Of a stretch of 64,000 bases of DNA, positions 11,577 to 19,854 are shown piece after piece. Position numbers and translations under genes: made by a program. Where the stretch lies: assembly GCF_009930815.1 (NCBI RefSeq), contig NZ_CP022222.1:682001-746000 (forward strand). Reading direction: 5' to 3'. The notes under the pieces were generated by a model. That model made no database searches, was not told the origin of the DNA, and saw only the letters and a list, made by a program, of their open reading frames with translations. Each line of letters begins with the position of its first letter. Within the stretch, counting starts at the first letter, position 1. Source of the DNA: Bradyrhizobium sp. CCBAU 051011 (GTDB lineage: Bacteria > Pseudomonadota > Alphaproteobacteria > Rhizobiales > Xanthobacteraceae).

Positions 11577-11867
11577 CTACCGGCTGGCCGCAGGAGGGGT
11601 AGCCGCCCCGCCCGTGGTCTTCGGCGCTGCGTGAGGCGAGCCGCTGCCGGCTCCGACGGTGCCCTTGCCCGTCTTCGCGCCGGCCCTCTGGCTGGGGGCG
11701 CCCGCCGTATCCTCGTCGATGCTGCCTGACGCGCCGCCCTGCATCTGGGTCGTGCCCTTTGCGCCGCCGCGGATCTGCGTGTCGGATGAGGCGCCTTGCG
11801 CCAGTACGGGGCCGGCAAGCAGGGCCGAGATTGCAACCGCGATCGCCGAGGTTTTCACTAGCTTCAT
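11577..11867 (-). CDS. Small exported protein rich in Gly, Ala and Thr
   Basis: A protein of 96 residues started at 11867 (MKLVKTSAIAVAISALLAG), preceded by GGGAG. A Sec signal peptide ends at PVLAQ. The mature part is a low-complexity sequence of Gly, Ala, Ser, Thr and Gln (QIRGGAKGTTQMQGGASGS and similar) with no known domain and is probably disordered in the periplasm. It is a single-gene unit followed by a strong terminator. Function unknown. Confidence 0.75.
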   Translation of the reverse strand: MKLVKTSAIAVAISALLAGPVLAQGASSDTQIRGGAKGTTQMQGGASGSIDEDTAGAPSQRAGAKTGKGTVGAGSGSPHAAPKTTGGAATPPAASR

Positions 11868-12172
11868 CCATTTCTCCCAGGTTTGGTTGGCGGCAAACAG
11901 TTCGGCTACTTCAATGCGCCGTTCGCGGCCGAACATGCTCGTCGCCGGATCAGTCGCGTGGCGAACGACGCGGGCGCCATGCAAGCCGCGCGATGTGGTG
12001 ATCGTGCAGGGATTTCAGGGTCATTTTGCGAATCCTTGGCCATCGACTGACCGCATATGCGACGCCCCTGCAGCACCCGAAAAGTTCCGTAAAAATATTT
12101 TGATGCATGCATTTGATGCGCTAGCCGCCTAAAATCGCTCACCCGACCTTCGAATCGAGTCCTCGAAAATTC

Positions 12173-13984
12173 ATGCCCGTCCGCCAGCTCCCCGAACAGG
12201 TCGTCAACCGCATCGCCGCCGGCGAAGTGGTCGAGCGTCCGGCGAGCGTGGTCAAGGAGGTGGTCGAGAACGCCATCGACGCCGGCGCCAGCCGCGTCGA
12301 CGTCTTCACCGACGGTGGCGGCAGGCGCCGCATCGGCATCACCGACGACGGCAGCGGCATGACCTCTGCCGATCTCGCGCTCGCGGTCGATCGCCACGCC
12401 ACTTCCAAGCTCGACGACGAGGATCTCCTGCGCATTCGCACGCTGGGCTTTCGCGGTGAGGCGCTGCCCTCGATCGGCGCGGTGGCAAAGCTCGGCATCA
12501 CCACGCGCCACGCCAGCGAGCCGCATGCCTGGTCGCTGTCGGTCGAAGGCGGCGCGAAATCGGAGATCATGCCGGCCGCGCTGTCGCAAGGCACTCGAGT
12601 CGAGGTCAGCGATCTCTTTTATGCGACACCGGCGCGGCTAAAATTCCTCAAGACCGACCGCACCGAGGCCGAGGCGATCCGCGAAGTGGTCCGGCGGCTC
12701 GCGATGGCACGACCCGATATCGCCTTCACGCTGGCCGGCGAGGAGCGCGCGCCGGTGACATGGGCCGCAGCGCTGCCCGGCGCTGCAGGCCGGCTGACGC
12801 GGCTCGGTGACATCCTGGGCAGCGACTTTCGCTCTTGCGCCATCGAAGTGCGCGCCGAGCGCGAAGGCGTCGTGGTCGAGGGTTTCGCCGCAGCCCCCTC
12901 GCTGACGCGCGCGAATGCGCTCGGGCAGTATCTGTTCGTCAACGGCCGCCCGGTGCGCGACAAGCTCATTCTCGGCGCGGTGCGCGCGGCCTATTCGGAT
13001 TACCTGCCGCGCGACCGCCATCCCGTCGTGGCGCTGTTCGTGACGCTCGCACCGCAGGAGGTCGACGCCAATGTGCATCCGGCCAAGACCGAGGTTCGGT
13101 TTCGCAACGCCGGCCTCGTCCGCGCGCTGATCGTGCATGCGCTGAAAGACGGGCTTGCCCGCGAGGGCCGGCGCACCGCGGCGAATACCGATGGCGCCGC
13201 GCTGTCGGCGTTCCGTCCGTCTTTTGCGCCCCGCCCGACCAACTGGGATTGGCGGAGTTCACCGGCCTATCCGGTGCGGCCCGCGACCTCGTTCGAAGGC
13301 GCTGCTGCAACGGCCCTCGCCGAAGCGGGACAGGCCGCCTTCGATGTCGGCACGCCAACCGCCGACGTGCGCTTCGAGGCGCAGCCCGCAGCCGACCTGC
13401 TCGACCGCCCGCTCGGTGCGGCGCGCACCCAGATTCACGAGACCTACATCGTCTCGCAGACCCGCGACGGCCTGATCGTCGTGGACCAGCACGCCGCGCA
13501 CGAGCGTATCGTCTACGAGAAGCTGAAGGCTTCGCTGGCGAAGAATGGCGTACAGCGGCAGATTTTGCTGATCCCGGAGATTGTCGAGCTTGATGAGGCC
13601 ACCGTCGAAAAACTGCTCGATCGCGCCGAAGAGCTGGCATCGTTTGGCCTGGCGATCGAATCCTTTGGCCCCGGCGCGGTCGCGGTGCGCGAGACGCCGT
13701 CGCTGCTCGGCAAGGCGAATGCCGCCGGACTATTGCGCGATCTTGCCGAGCACATGGCCGAATGGGACGAGGCGCTGCCGCTGGAGCGCCGCCTGATGCA
13801 TGTCTCCGCCACCATGGCCTGCCACGGCTCGGTCCGCGCCGGAAGACGCCTCAAGCCCGAAGAGATGAACGCGCTGCTTCGCGAGATGGAAGACACACCG
13901 AATTCCGGCCAGTGCAACCACGGCCGCCCGACCTATGTGGAATTGAAGCTGAGCGATATCGAGAAGCTGTTCGGGCGGCGGTAA
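12173..13984 (+). CDS. mutL: DNA mismatch repair protein MutL
   Basis: A protein of 603 residues. The N-terminal GHKL ATPase shows ENAIDAGA, DDGSGM and FRGEALPSIGAV. The C-terminal dimerisation domain carries the endonuclease motif DQHAAHERIVYE, which fits DQHA(x)2E(x)4E, plus ACHGSVRAGRRL and QCNHGRPTYVEL. This is therefore the nicking type of MutL, as in organisms that lack MutH. It couples MutS mismatch recognition to strand removal. The gene stands alone, with a 188-bp upstream gap in which I see no clear promoter. Confidence 0.97.
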   Translation: MPVRQLPEQVVNRIAAGEVVERPASVVKEVVENAIDAGASRVDVFTDGGGRRRIGITDDGSGMTSADLALAVDRHATSKLDDEDLLRIRTLGFRGEALPSIGAVAKLGITTRHASEPHAWSLSVEGGAKSEIMPAALSQGTRVEVSDLFYATPARLKFLKTDRTEAEAIREVVRRLAMARPDIAFTLAGEERAPVTWAAALPGAAGRLTRLGDILGSDFRSCAIEVRAEREGVVVEGFAAAPSLTRANALGQYLFVNGRPVRDKLILGAVRAAYSDYLPRDRHPVVALFVTLAPQEVDANVHPAKTEVRFRNAGLVRALIVHALKDGLAREGRRTAANTDGAALSAFRPSFAPRPTNWDWRSSPAYPVRPATSFEGAAATALAEAGQAAFDVGTPTADVRFEAQPAADLLDRPLGAARTQIHETYIVSQTRDGLIVVDQHAAHERIVYEKLKASLAKNGVQRQILLIPEIVELDEATVEKLLDRAEELASFGLAIESFGPGAVAVRETPSLLGKANAAGLLRDLAEHMAEWDEALPLERRLMHVSATMACHGSVRAGRRLKPEEMNALLREMEDTPNSGQCNHGRPTYVELKLSDIEKLFGRR

Positions 13985-13991
13985 GGCCTCA

Positions 13992-14306
13992 ATGACAATC
14001 ATCGAACCCAACGGGCGACCGTACGTGGCGTGCGCAAAGTGCAGACAGAATGTTGTTTGGCCACAATCTCTATCGTTACAAGATAAAGCGGCGCTTGCTG
14101 ACGAACGTCGATCCAGCGGCCTGAAATGTGCAAAGCTTGCCGTTTCAAGATTTGGTTTTTATCTCCGTGAGGCCAAGGCCCTGTCGTTTCATATCACTCG
14201 CGAGCGCGGCAAGTGTCATCGTTGTGACGCAAACGTAGTTGGCGAAATCTCCGTCTGCTCCAACTGTCGCTCCGCAAATCTCGCTGATGGCGTATCTGCG
14301 CGGTGA
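13992..14306 (+). CDS. Zinc-ribbon protein, 3' end altered by insertion-sequence remnant
   Basis: A protein of about 104 residues beginning 8 bp after mutL. Cysteine pairs lie at residues 14/17 (CAKC), 75/78 (CHRC) and 89/92 (CSNC); the last two make a zinc ribbon. Similarity to the insertion-sequence transposase begins on the same strand near 14281, right after CSNCRSANL. The last seven or so residues are therefore read out of the mobile-element remnant and the native end is probably lost. Codon use is less GC-rich than in its neighbours. I do not recognise the family. Confidence 0.55.
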   Translation: MTIIEPNGRPYVACAKCRQNVVWPQSLSLQDKAALADERRSSGLKCAKLAVSRFGFYLREAKALSFHITRERGKCHRCDANVVGEISVCSNCRSANLADGVSAR

Positions 14307-15057
14307 GCCACGGGTGGTGCGGATCGTGCGGGTGCCGGCGCCGGAGCAAGAGGACGCCCGCCGCGCCAGCCGCGAACGCGGCCGGCTGGTCAAGGAACAG
14401 ACCGCTCACACCAGCCGGATCAAGGCGCTGCTGCGGCTGTTGGGCATGGCGGTCGGGAATCCGCGCCGGCGCGACTGGCTGAGCTGGCTGGCGGTGCAGC
14501 GGGATTGGCAGGGCCAGGCGGTGCCGCCACGGATGCTGAGCGAGATCAGGCACGAACACGCGCGACTGATGCTGGTGCGCGAACGGCTTGAGGCACTCGC
14601 GCAGCAGGCCTCAGCGGATCCAACCCCTGGGGCGGCGCAGATGACCGAGCGTAGCGAGCTGTTGCTCCGGCTCAAATGCCTCGGCCCTGCGTTCGCGACG
14701 ACGCTGACCAACGAGGTGTTCTACAAGGACTTCCGTAACCGGCGTGAGGTTGGGAGCTATTTCGGGTTGACGCCCAGTCCGTGGCAGAGCGGCGGGGTCG
14801 ACCGCGACCAGGGGATCAGCAAGGCGGGCAATCCACGCGCCCGCTGTGCCGCGATCGAACTGGCCTGGCTGTGGCTGCGGCATCAGCCGGACAGCAAACT
14901 CACCCAAGAGTACCGGCGACGCACGCTCAATGCCGGCAAGCGCATCAAGCGCGTCGCCATCGTGGCCCTGGCGCGCAAGCTGGTGGTGGCGCTCTGGCGC
15001 TATCTCACGACCGGGCTTGTGCCGGATGGCGCAAGACTCAAGACCGCAAAGGCGTAA
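14281..15057 (+). pseudogene. Transposase of IS110/IS1111 family, N-terminus missing
   Basis: About 258 residues from LMAYLRGEPRVVRIV to the stop. The remaining part holds the coiled helical linker (RASRERGRLVKEQTAHTSR) and the Transposase_20 domain with GSYFGLTP and the conserved serine in DQGISKAGNPRA. The N-terminal RuvC-like DEDD catalytic domain, about 110 residues in complete members, is absent, so the enzyme must be dead. The frame also stays open upstream to 14239, but that part belongs to the interrupted gene. Confidence 0.85.
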
Positions 15058-15403
15058 CCGCTTCAACCAACGCCAAGGCGTCGCGGCATCGGCCGCGGTC
15101 CGCGCGGAATGGATGATGACCGTGCCACCCTCGGGCCAAATCAACAGGCCGTTTCGTAGATGGGTCTCATCCTCGTGGCTTCCTCGCCGCATGCATGCGG
15201 AATGTGGGTACCGGGCTGTACGCCCGACCGGATATGAGGTGATGCAGTGAGACGCTGCATAAATCGTCGGAAGCCAGTTCCTGAGCGCACCGACCGCGGC
15301 GGCACGCTGCGCTACGCATGGCTCCGCGCGCCGCCACTCCACCGAATACAAAATTCACATCCAAGCCACCAGTCGGCACGCTTGACTCGAAAGCCCTCAT
15401 ATG
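15058..15403 (+). ncRNA. Candidate guide-RNA region downstream of the IS remnant transposase
   Basis: About 345 bp without a credible gene between the transposase stop and the repeat. It holds several GC-rich inverted repeats. In IS1111-group elements the guide (seek/bridge) RNA is encoded at this place. TGCCACCCT at 15122-15130 is close to the complement of the flanking target. This is inference from position; no covariance model was run. Confidence 0.25.
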
Positions 15404-15487
15404 AGGGTGGGCAAAGCGAAGCGTGCCCACCATTACGAGCACGTTGCCTGATGGTGGACACGGCGCGAGTGCGCCTTTGCCCACCCT
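15404..15487. repeat. Dispersed palindromic repeat, copy 1
   Basis: Outer arms AGGGTGGGCAAAG and CTTTGCCCACCCT (with one change) enclose inner arms around TGCCCACCAT and ATGGTGG. The right edge supplies the TAG stop of rsmD on the other strand. Copies 2 and 3 are at 25603-25688 and 34151-34240; all three lie between convergent genes. The hairpins would fold in either transcript. Confidence 0.85.
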
Positions 15488-16040
15488 ACGGACCTCGCAA
15501 AAATACGAACTCCGTATCATCATACGCCCGCCGTTCCAGCTCCTCGAATCCCTCAGGCGCGACGAACGCCGCAGCCTTCGCCTCCTCCACCACCAATAGC
15601 GCACCCGGCGTCAGCCAGCCGCCGTCGCGCAGCGAGGCCAGTGCCTTCTCCGCAAGTCCCTTGCCGTAGGGCGGATCGAGAAAGGCCAGCGAGAACGGCT
15701 CGACCGGATGCGCCGGTCCCAGATTGGTCGCGTCGCGGCGATAGACTTTTGTGACGCCGCCCAAGCCCAGCGCCTCGACATTGTTGCGCAGCAGCGCGCG
15801 TGCCTCGGCGCCATTGTCGACGAACAGCGTGAAGCTTGCCCCCCGCGAGACTGCCTCGATGCCAAGCGCGCCGGTGCCGGCGAACAGGTCGAGCACGCGC
15901 GCGCCTTCGATCGGGTCGTCATAGGCGTGGATCAGGATGTTGAACACGGACTCGCGCAGGCGATCCGCCGTCGGACGGATCGCCTGCGAAGAAGGAGAGG
16001 CCAGGTTACGGCCCTTCAATCGTCCACCGACGACGCGCAT
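15486..16040 (-). CDS. rsmD: 16S rRNA (guanine(966)-N2)-methyltransferase
   Basis: An SAM-dependent Rossmann methyltransferase of 184 residues. The N-terminus MRVVGGRLKGRNL is typical; motif I is LDLFAGTGALGIEAVSRG and the catalytic motif is DPPYGKG. It methylates N2 of G966 in 16S rRNA during 30S assembly. It lies 7 bp downstream of the rluB-type gene, so the two rRNA-modification genes are one operon. Its stop codon is part of the palindromic repeat edge. Confidence 0.95.
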   Translation of the reverse strand: MRVVGGRLKGRNLASPSSQAIRPTADRLRESVFNILIHAYDDPIEGARVLDLFAGTGALGIEAVSRGASFTLFVDNGAEARALLRNNVEALGLGGVTKVYRRDATNLGPAHPVEPFSLAFLDPPYGKGLAEKALASLRDGGWLTPGALLVVEEAKAAAFVAPEGFEELERRAYDDTEFVFLRGP

Positions 16041-16047
16041 AGCCCAG

Positions 16048-18108
16048 CTACTCGTCCCGCGGCTTCAGATCGCGCTTGCCGTGATAGCCGCGCTTGGGGC
16101 GCCGCGGCGGGCCGTAGCCATTGGCCTCGCCCTCGTTGCGCGCGCGGGCTTCCTCGCTGCCAGTGCGCTGCACCAGCACGCGGCGGCCCTTGCGGTCGGC
16201 GATCAGCGCGCTTTTGCCGGCCGGCTTGAACGGTTTCTTGCCGCGCGGCGCGTCAATCTCTTCGTCGTCGGACTTTTCGCCCGGCATCGGCCGGTTGAAA
16301 TCGGCGCCGGCGAGCGTTGCGATCTTCTCGCCGAGCTGTTCGCGCAGCACGCGGGTCTTGACCTCCTCGACCTGCCCCTCGTCAAGCTCACCAAGCTGGA
16401 ACGGTCCGTAGGAAACGCGGATCAGCCGGTTCACCTCAAGACCGAGATGCGCCATGACGTTGCGTACCTCGCGGTTCTTGCCCTCGCGGATCGCGAACAC
16501 CAGCCAGACATTGGCGCCCTGGTCACGCTCAAGCGTTGCGTCGATCGGCCCGTATTTGACGCCATCGACCTCGATGCCTTTCTTGAGTTCATCGAGCTGC
16601 GCCTGCGTCACCTCGCCATGGGCGCGCACGCGGTAACGCCTGAGCCAGCCCGTGTCCGGCAATTCGAGCGCGCGCGCGAGCCCGCCGTCGTTGGTCAGCA
16701 GCAAGAGCCCCTCGGTGTTGAAATCGAGCCGGCCGATCGAGATCAGCCGCGGCAAGCCTTCCGGCAGGTTGTCGAACACGGTCGGCCGCCCCTCGGGGTC
16801 GGCATGCGTGGTCATCAGCCCGCGTGGCTTGTGATACATGAACAGCCGCGTGCGCTCACGCGGCGGCAGTACCTTGCCGTCGAGCGCAATCACGTCATGG
16901 GCGGTGACGTCGAGCGCCGGCGAATTGATGACGCGGCCGTTGACGGTGACGCGGCCCTGCGTGACCATTTCCTCGGCATCGCGGCGCGAAGCAAGGCCGG
17001 CGCGCGCCAGCACCTTGGCGATGCGTTCACCGGCCTTTTTCGGCTTCGGCTCCGCGCGGGGGGCGCGCTTGTCGAAATCCGGCGTGCGCTCGCGATAGGC
17101 GCCGCGGCCGCCAAACGCCGGGCGCTTTGCAAAAACCCTGCTGTCGTCCTCATTGTCGCGGCGCGGCCGGTCGCTGAACCGCCCCTCGCTGCGCGGATGC
17201 TCCTGCCACTCGGTGCGGCCTGCAGGCCGCTCACGGTCACCGTCACGCCGCTCACGCGGACGATCGAATTTCGGTCGATCCTCGCGCGAGCGCGCAAACC
17301 GCGGACGCTCGTCGCCGCCGCGATCGTCGCGCGATCTATCGAAACGCGGCTTGTCGAAGTTGCGCGCACCCTCGCGCGGGGGACGGGAATCGCGTCCGCC
17401 GCGTTCGTCGCGCTTTTGCCACGGCTTGTCTTCACCACGCTCGGGGCGGTCACCAAAATCCTTGCGCGGCCCGCGCGAAAATCGCTTCTCGCCATCGCGG
17501 GAAGGCCGATCGCCATACGAGCGATCGCCGCGCGGACGGTCGCCATCCTTCCGGAACCCTTCCCCACGCGGCGTATAAGGCCGCTTGTCGCCGAATTTTT
17601 TGTCCTGGGAACGCCCGGCCGGACGCGCGTCGTCGCGGCTACGGCGCGACGGGCGATCGTCGCGATCATAGTTCGGTCGCTCGCCGCGCGGCTTGAACGA
17701 GCGCTTCTCGCCGTCGCGATCCTCGCGTGGACGAAAGTCCTTACGCGGACCACGCTCTGGTCGATCGCCGCGTGGCCGGTCGTCCCGGTCAAATCGCGCC
17801 CGTGGCCGATCGCCAATATCCCGGCGCGGCGGACGGTCATCGTCGCGGCGGAACGAACCACCTTCCCGTTTGCCGGCGTAGGGCTTCTTGCCGAACGATT
17901 TTGCGCCGTCCGACTTCCCGGCATACGGCCGCCGATCGCCGTCCCGCTTGTCACCATCGTCCCTGGCGCCAAACCCGCGCTTGGCGAACTTCTTCTCAGG
18001 CCCCCTCGCCGCCCCGGAGCGGCCCTTGCCTCCGCCGGTGCGGTCCTTGCCGCCGGGTCGATCACGCCGGCCGCGGGAATCGTTGTTTTTATCGCTATCG
18101 CGGGGCAT
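16048..18108 (-). CDS. rluB: RluB/RsuA-family 23S rRNA pseudouridine synthase with long disordered N-terminus
   Basis: A protein of 686 residues. Residues about 370-600 are the enzyme: an S4 RNA-binding domain (KVLARAGLASRRDAEEMV) and the catalytic RSU domain with GRLDFNTEGLLLLTNDG, whose Asp is the nucleophile. A short basic tail follows. RluB makes pseudouridine 2605 in 23S rRNA. The first 360 or so residues are Arg, Asp, Gly, Lys and Pro in irregular repeats (RDDRPRGDRPERGPRKDF and variants). They are surely disordered and probably contact RNA. Bacterial RluB is normally 250-300 residues, although extended forms occur in rhizobia. rsmD follows at 7 bp. Confidence 0.93.
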   Translation of the reverse strand: MPRDSDKNNDSRGRRDRPGGKDRTGGGKGRSGAARGPEKKFAKRGFGARDDGDKRDGDRRPYAGKSDGAKSFGKKPYAGKREGGSFRRDDDRPPRRDIGDRPRARFDRDDRPRGDRPERGPRKDFRPREDRDGEKRSFKPRGERPNYDRDDRPSRRSRDDARPAGRSQDKKFGDKRPYTPRGEGFRKDGDRPRGDRSYGDRPSRDGEKRFSRGPRKDFGDRPERGEDKPWQKRDERGGRDSRPPREGARNFDKPRFDRSRDDRGGDERPRFARSREDRPKFDRPRERRDGDRERPAGRTEWQEHPRSEGRFSDRPRRDNEDDSRVFAKRPAFGGRGAYRERTPDFDKRAPRAEPKPKKAGERIAKVLARAGLASRRDAEEMVTQGRVTVNGRVINSPALDVTAHDVIALDGKVLPPRERTRLFMYHKPRGLMTTHADPEGRPTVFDNLPEGLPRLISIGRLDFNTEGLLLLTNDGGLARALELPDTGWLRRYRVRAHGEVTQAQLDELKKGIEVDGVKYGPIDATLERDQGANVWLVFAIREGKNREVRNVMAHLGLEVNRLIRVSYGPFQLGELDEGQVEEVKTRVLREQLGEKIATLAGADFNRPMPGEKSDDEEIDAPRGKKPFKPAGKSALIADRKGRRVLVQRTGSEEARARNEGEANGYGPPRRPKRGYHGKRDLKPRDE

Positions 18109-18273
18109 GAATGGTCTCTCGAATACAGATGAAATGGCTATCAGGCTTATGCGGATGGGCTGTCAAAGCGGTAACGCGCGCGCGCTTCGCTCAAGGCGCA
18201 TTCTCACGCAAAACCGGCATCCACGTTTGCTGAAGGCGCAGCTAGTAGCAGGTTTCTTCGGATGATACGAGGC

Positions 18274-18720
18274 ATGACTGCCCCTTCTTTCATGGATCTG
18301 GCGCTAAAAACGGCCGAAAACGCCGGAAAAGCCGGTGAAGTTCCGATCGGCTGCGTCATCGTCAGGGATTACGAGGTCATCGCCACCGCCGGAAACCGGA
18401 CCCTGACCGACCGCGATCCGACCGCGCACGCCGAAATCCTGGCGATCCGGCAGGCGGCGGAGGTCATCGGCACCGAGCGACTGGTCGATTGCGACCTCTA
18501 CGTTACGCTGGAGCCCTGCACCATGTGCGCCGGCGCGATCTCATTTGCCCGGATCCGGCGGCTCTATTACGGCGCGGCGGACCCGAAGGGTGGCGCAGTG
18601 GATTCCGGCGTGCGGTTCTTCGCCCAGCCGACCTGCCACCACGTGCCGGAGGTTTATTCGGCGGTGGGCGAGAACCGGGCCGCGACACTGCTGCGGGAAT
18701 TTTTCAGGGAGCGACGGTAG
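18274..18720 (+). CDS. tadA: tRNA-specific adenosine deaminase
   Basis: A zinc-dependent cytidine-deaminase-fold enzyme of 148 residues (152 if started at ATG 18262). The active site is complete: HAE in PTAHAEILAIR and PCTMC in TLEPCTMCAGAISFARI. It converts A34 to inosine in tRNA-Arg(ACG). The FFREFF-like end is typical (LLREFFRERR). It stands alone, divergent from the rluB operon and convergent with the dehalogenase; the gap holds a palindromic repeat. Confidence 0.94.
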   Translation: MTAPSFMDLALKTAENAGKAGEVPIGCVIVRDYEVIATAGNRTLTDRDPTAHAEILAIRQAAEVIGTERLVDCDLYVTLEPCTMCAGAISFARIRRLYYGAADPKGGAVDSGVRFFAQPTCHHVPEVYSAVGENRAATLLREFFRERR

Positions 18721-18728
18721 CACTCAGC

Positions 18729-18806
18729 CGTCATTGCGAGCGCAGCGAAGCAATCCATTCCTCAACGCGGGGATAGATGGATTGCTTCGCTGCGCTCGCA
18801 ATGACG
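18729..18806. repeat. Palindromic repeat of the TCATTGCGAG family between convergent genes
   Basis: Arms CGTCATTGCGAGCGCAGCGA and its complement, about 28 bp each, around a loop of about 20 bases. A second member with other inner arms is at 33511-33568. It lies 8 bp after tadA and 20 bp before the end of the dehalogenase gene and may serve as a two-way terminator or RNA stabiliser. Confidence 0.8.
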
Positions 18807-18825
18807 TGGAGAGTTCAGCGGCAAC

Positions 18826-19731
18826 TCATGCCGCCGTAAAAAACTCCCGCAACAATTTCGCCGTCGCTTCCGGATTCTCCTCCGTCAGAAAATGTCCGGA
18901 ATCCACCGGCGCACCCTCCACCTTCGTCGCCCACTTCTTCCACGTGTCGAGCGGCGTCGTTGCAGCGCTCGCGATGCCGGCATCGCCCCACAGCGCCAGC
19001 ATTGGGATCGTGATCTTCTTGCCGGCGTCGAAATCGGCCTTGTCGATCTCGTAGTCGGCATAGGCACCGGCGCGGTAGTCCTCGCACATCGCATGCACGC
19101 GGGCGGGATCGCGAAATGGCGCGAGGTAATGTTCCAGCGCGCGCGGATCGATGGCATCGAGCGTCTTCGATTTTGTCTGGCTCGCCATCTTGTACTTCAG
19201 GAAAAATTCTCCGTTGCTTGAGACCAGCGTCTCCGGCAGCGGATAGGGTTGCGCCAAAAACGCCCAATGGTAAATCTTCAGCGCCGAGAGCCGGTTCATC
19301 CTCTCCCAATAATCATAGGTCGGCGCGATATCGAGCACCGCGAGTTTCGAAAGCCGGCCCGGATGATCGAGCGCCAGCCGGTACGATACGCGACCACCGC
19401 GGTCGTGCCCGGCGAGCGCGAAATGCACATGGCCGAGCTGCTCCATCGCCTCGACCATCGCGTTCGCCATCGCGCGCTTGGTGTAGGGCGTATGGCTCTC
19501 GTCGCTGCGGGGCATGTCCGACCAACCGTAGCCTGGTAGGTCCGCGATGATCAGCGTGAACTGGTCCGCAAGCTGCGGCGCGACGGGGTGCCACATCACA
19601 TGTGTCGATGAAAACCCGTGCAGCAGCAGCAATGGCGGCCCCTTGCCGCCGACGCGGGCAAAGATGCGGCCCGACGAGGTGTTGATCCATTCGGACGCGT
19701 AGCCAGGAAACAGATCGGCAAGATCGGGCAT
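18826..19731 (-). CDS. Fluoroacetate dehalogenase-type alpha/beta hydrolase
   Basis: A protein of 301 residues. All residues I know as functional in the Rhodopseudomonas palustris fluoroacetate dehalogenase RPA1163 occur here with the same numbering: nucleophile Asp110 and Arg111/Arg114 (GHDRGGR), Asp134, halide-binding His155 and Trp156 (YHWAFLAQP), Tyr219 (CEDYRAGAY) and catalytic His280 (DSGHF). The N-terminus [10 protein letters not shown] also agrees. The enzyme should displace halide, including fluoride, from haloacetates to give glycolate, in the cytoplasm. A glycolate oxidase operon at the other end of the window could use that product. It is divergent from an acyl-CoA dehydrogenase, 123 bp between starts. 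Substrate range is inferred. Confidence 0.9.
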   Translation of the reverse strand: MPDLADLFPGYASEWINTSSGRIFARVGGKGPPLLLLHGFSSTHVMWHPVAPQLADQFTLIIADLPGYGWSDMPRSDESHTPYTKRAMANAMVEAMEQLGHVHFALAGHDRGGRVSYRLALDHPGRLSKLAVLDIAPTYDYWERMNRLSALKIYHWAFLAQPYPLPETLVSSNGEFFLKYKMASQTKSKTLDAIDPRALEHYLAPFRDPARVHAMCEDYRAGAYADYEIDKADFDAGKKITIPMLALWGDAGIASAATTPLDTWKKWATKVEGAPVDSGHFLTEENPEATAKLLREFFTAA

Positions 19732-19854
19732 GGCCTCTCCTCCATGAGCTGCGGCTCTTGCTTCAAACTTTGTTTGCCGTTGCCGCTTTCAGACCGCAGG
19801 TTTATGCCATCCCTCAGGTACGACCAAGAGCAACAAGACCCGAGGAAACCAGCG

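Larger units (their letters stand above)
14281..15403 (+). mobile_element. IS110/IS1111-family insertion-sequence remnant, 5' deleted
   Basis: Contains the C-terminal two thirds of a transposase (14281-15057) and about 345 bp of downstream non-coding sequence. The right edge is set at 15403 because the dispersed repeat begins at 15404 with AGGGTGGGCAAAG, the same flank seen beside the intact element at 25689-27139. The left edge is a deletion junction in the zinc-ribbon gene. The element cannot move on its own. Confidence 0.75.

Noticed and set aside
15937..18132. A 731-codon open frame on the plus strand over the rluB-type gene
   Set aside because: It mirrors the biased codons of the Arg/Asp-rich gene on the other strand, has no domain, signal or start site, and also runs over part of rsmD.
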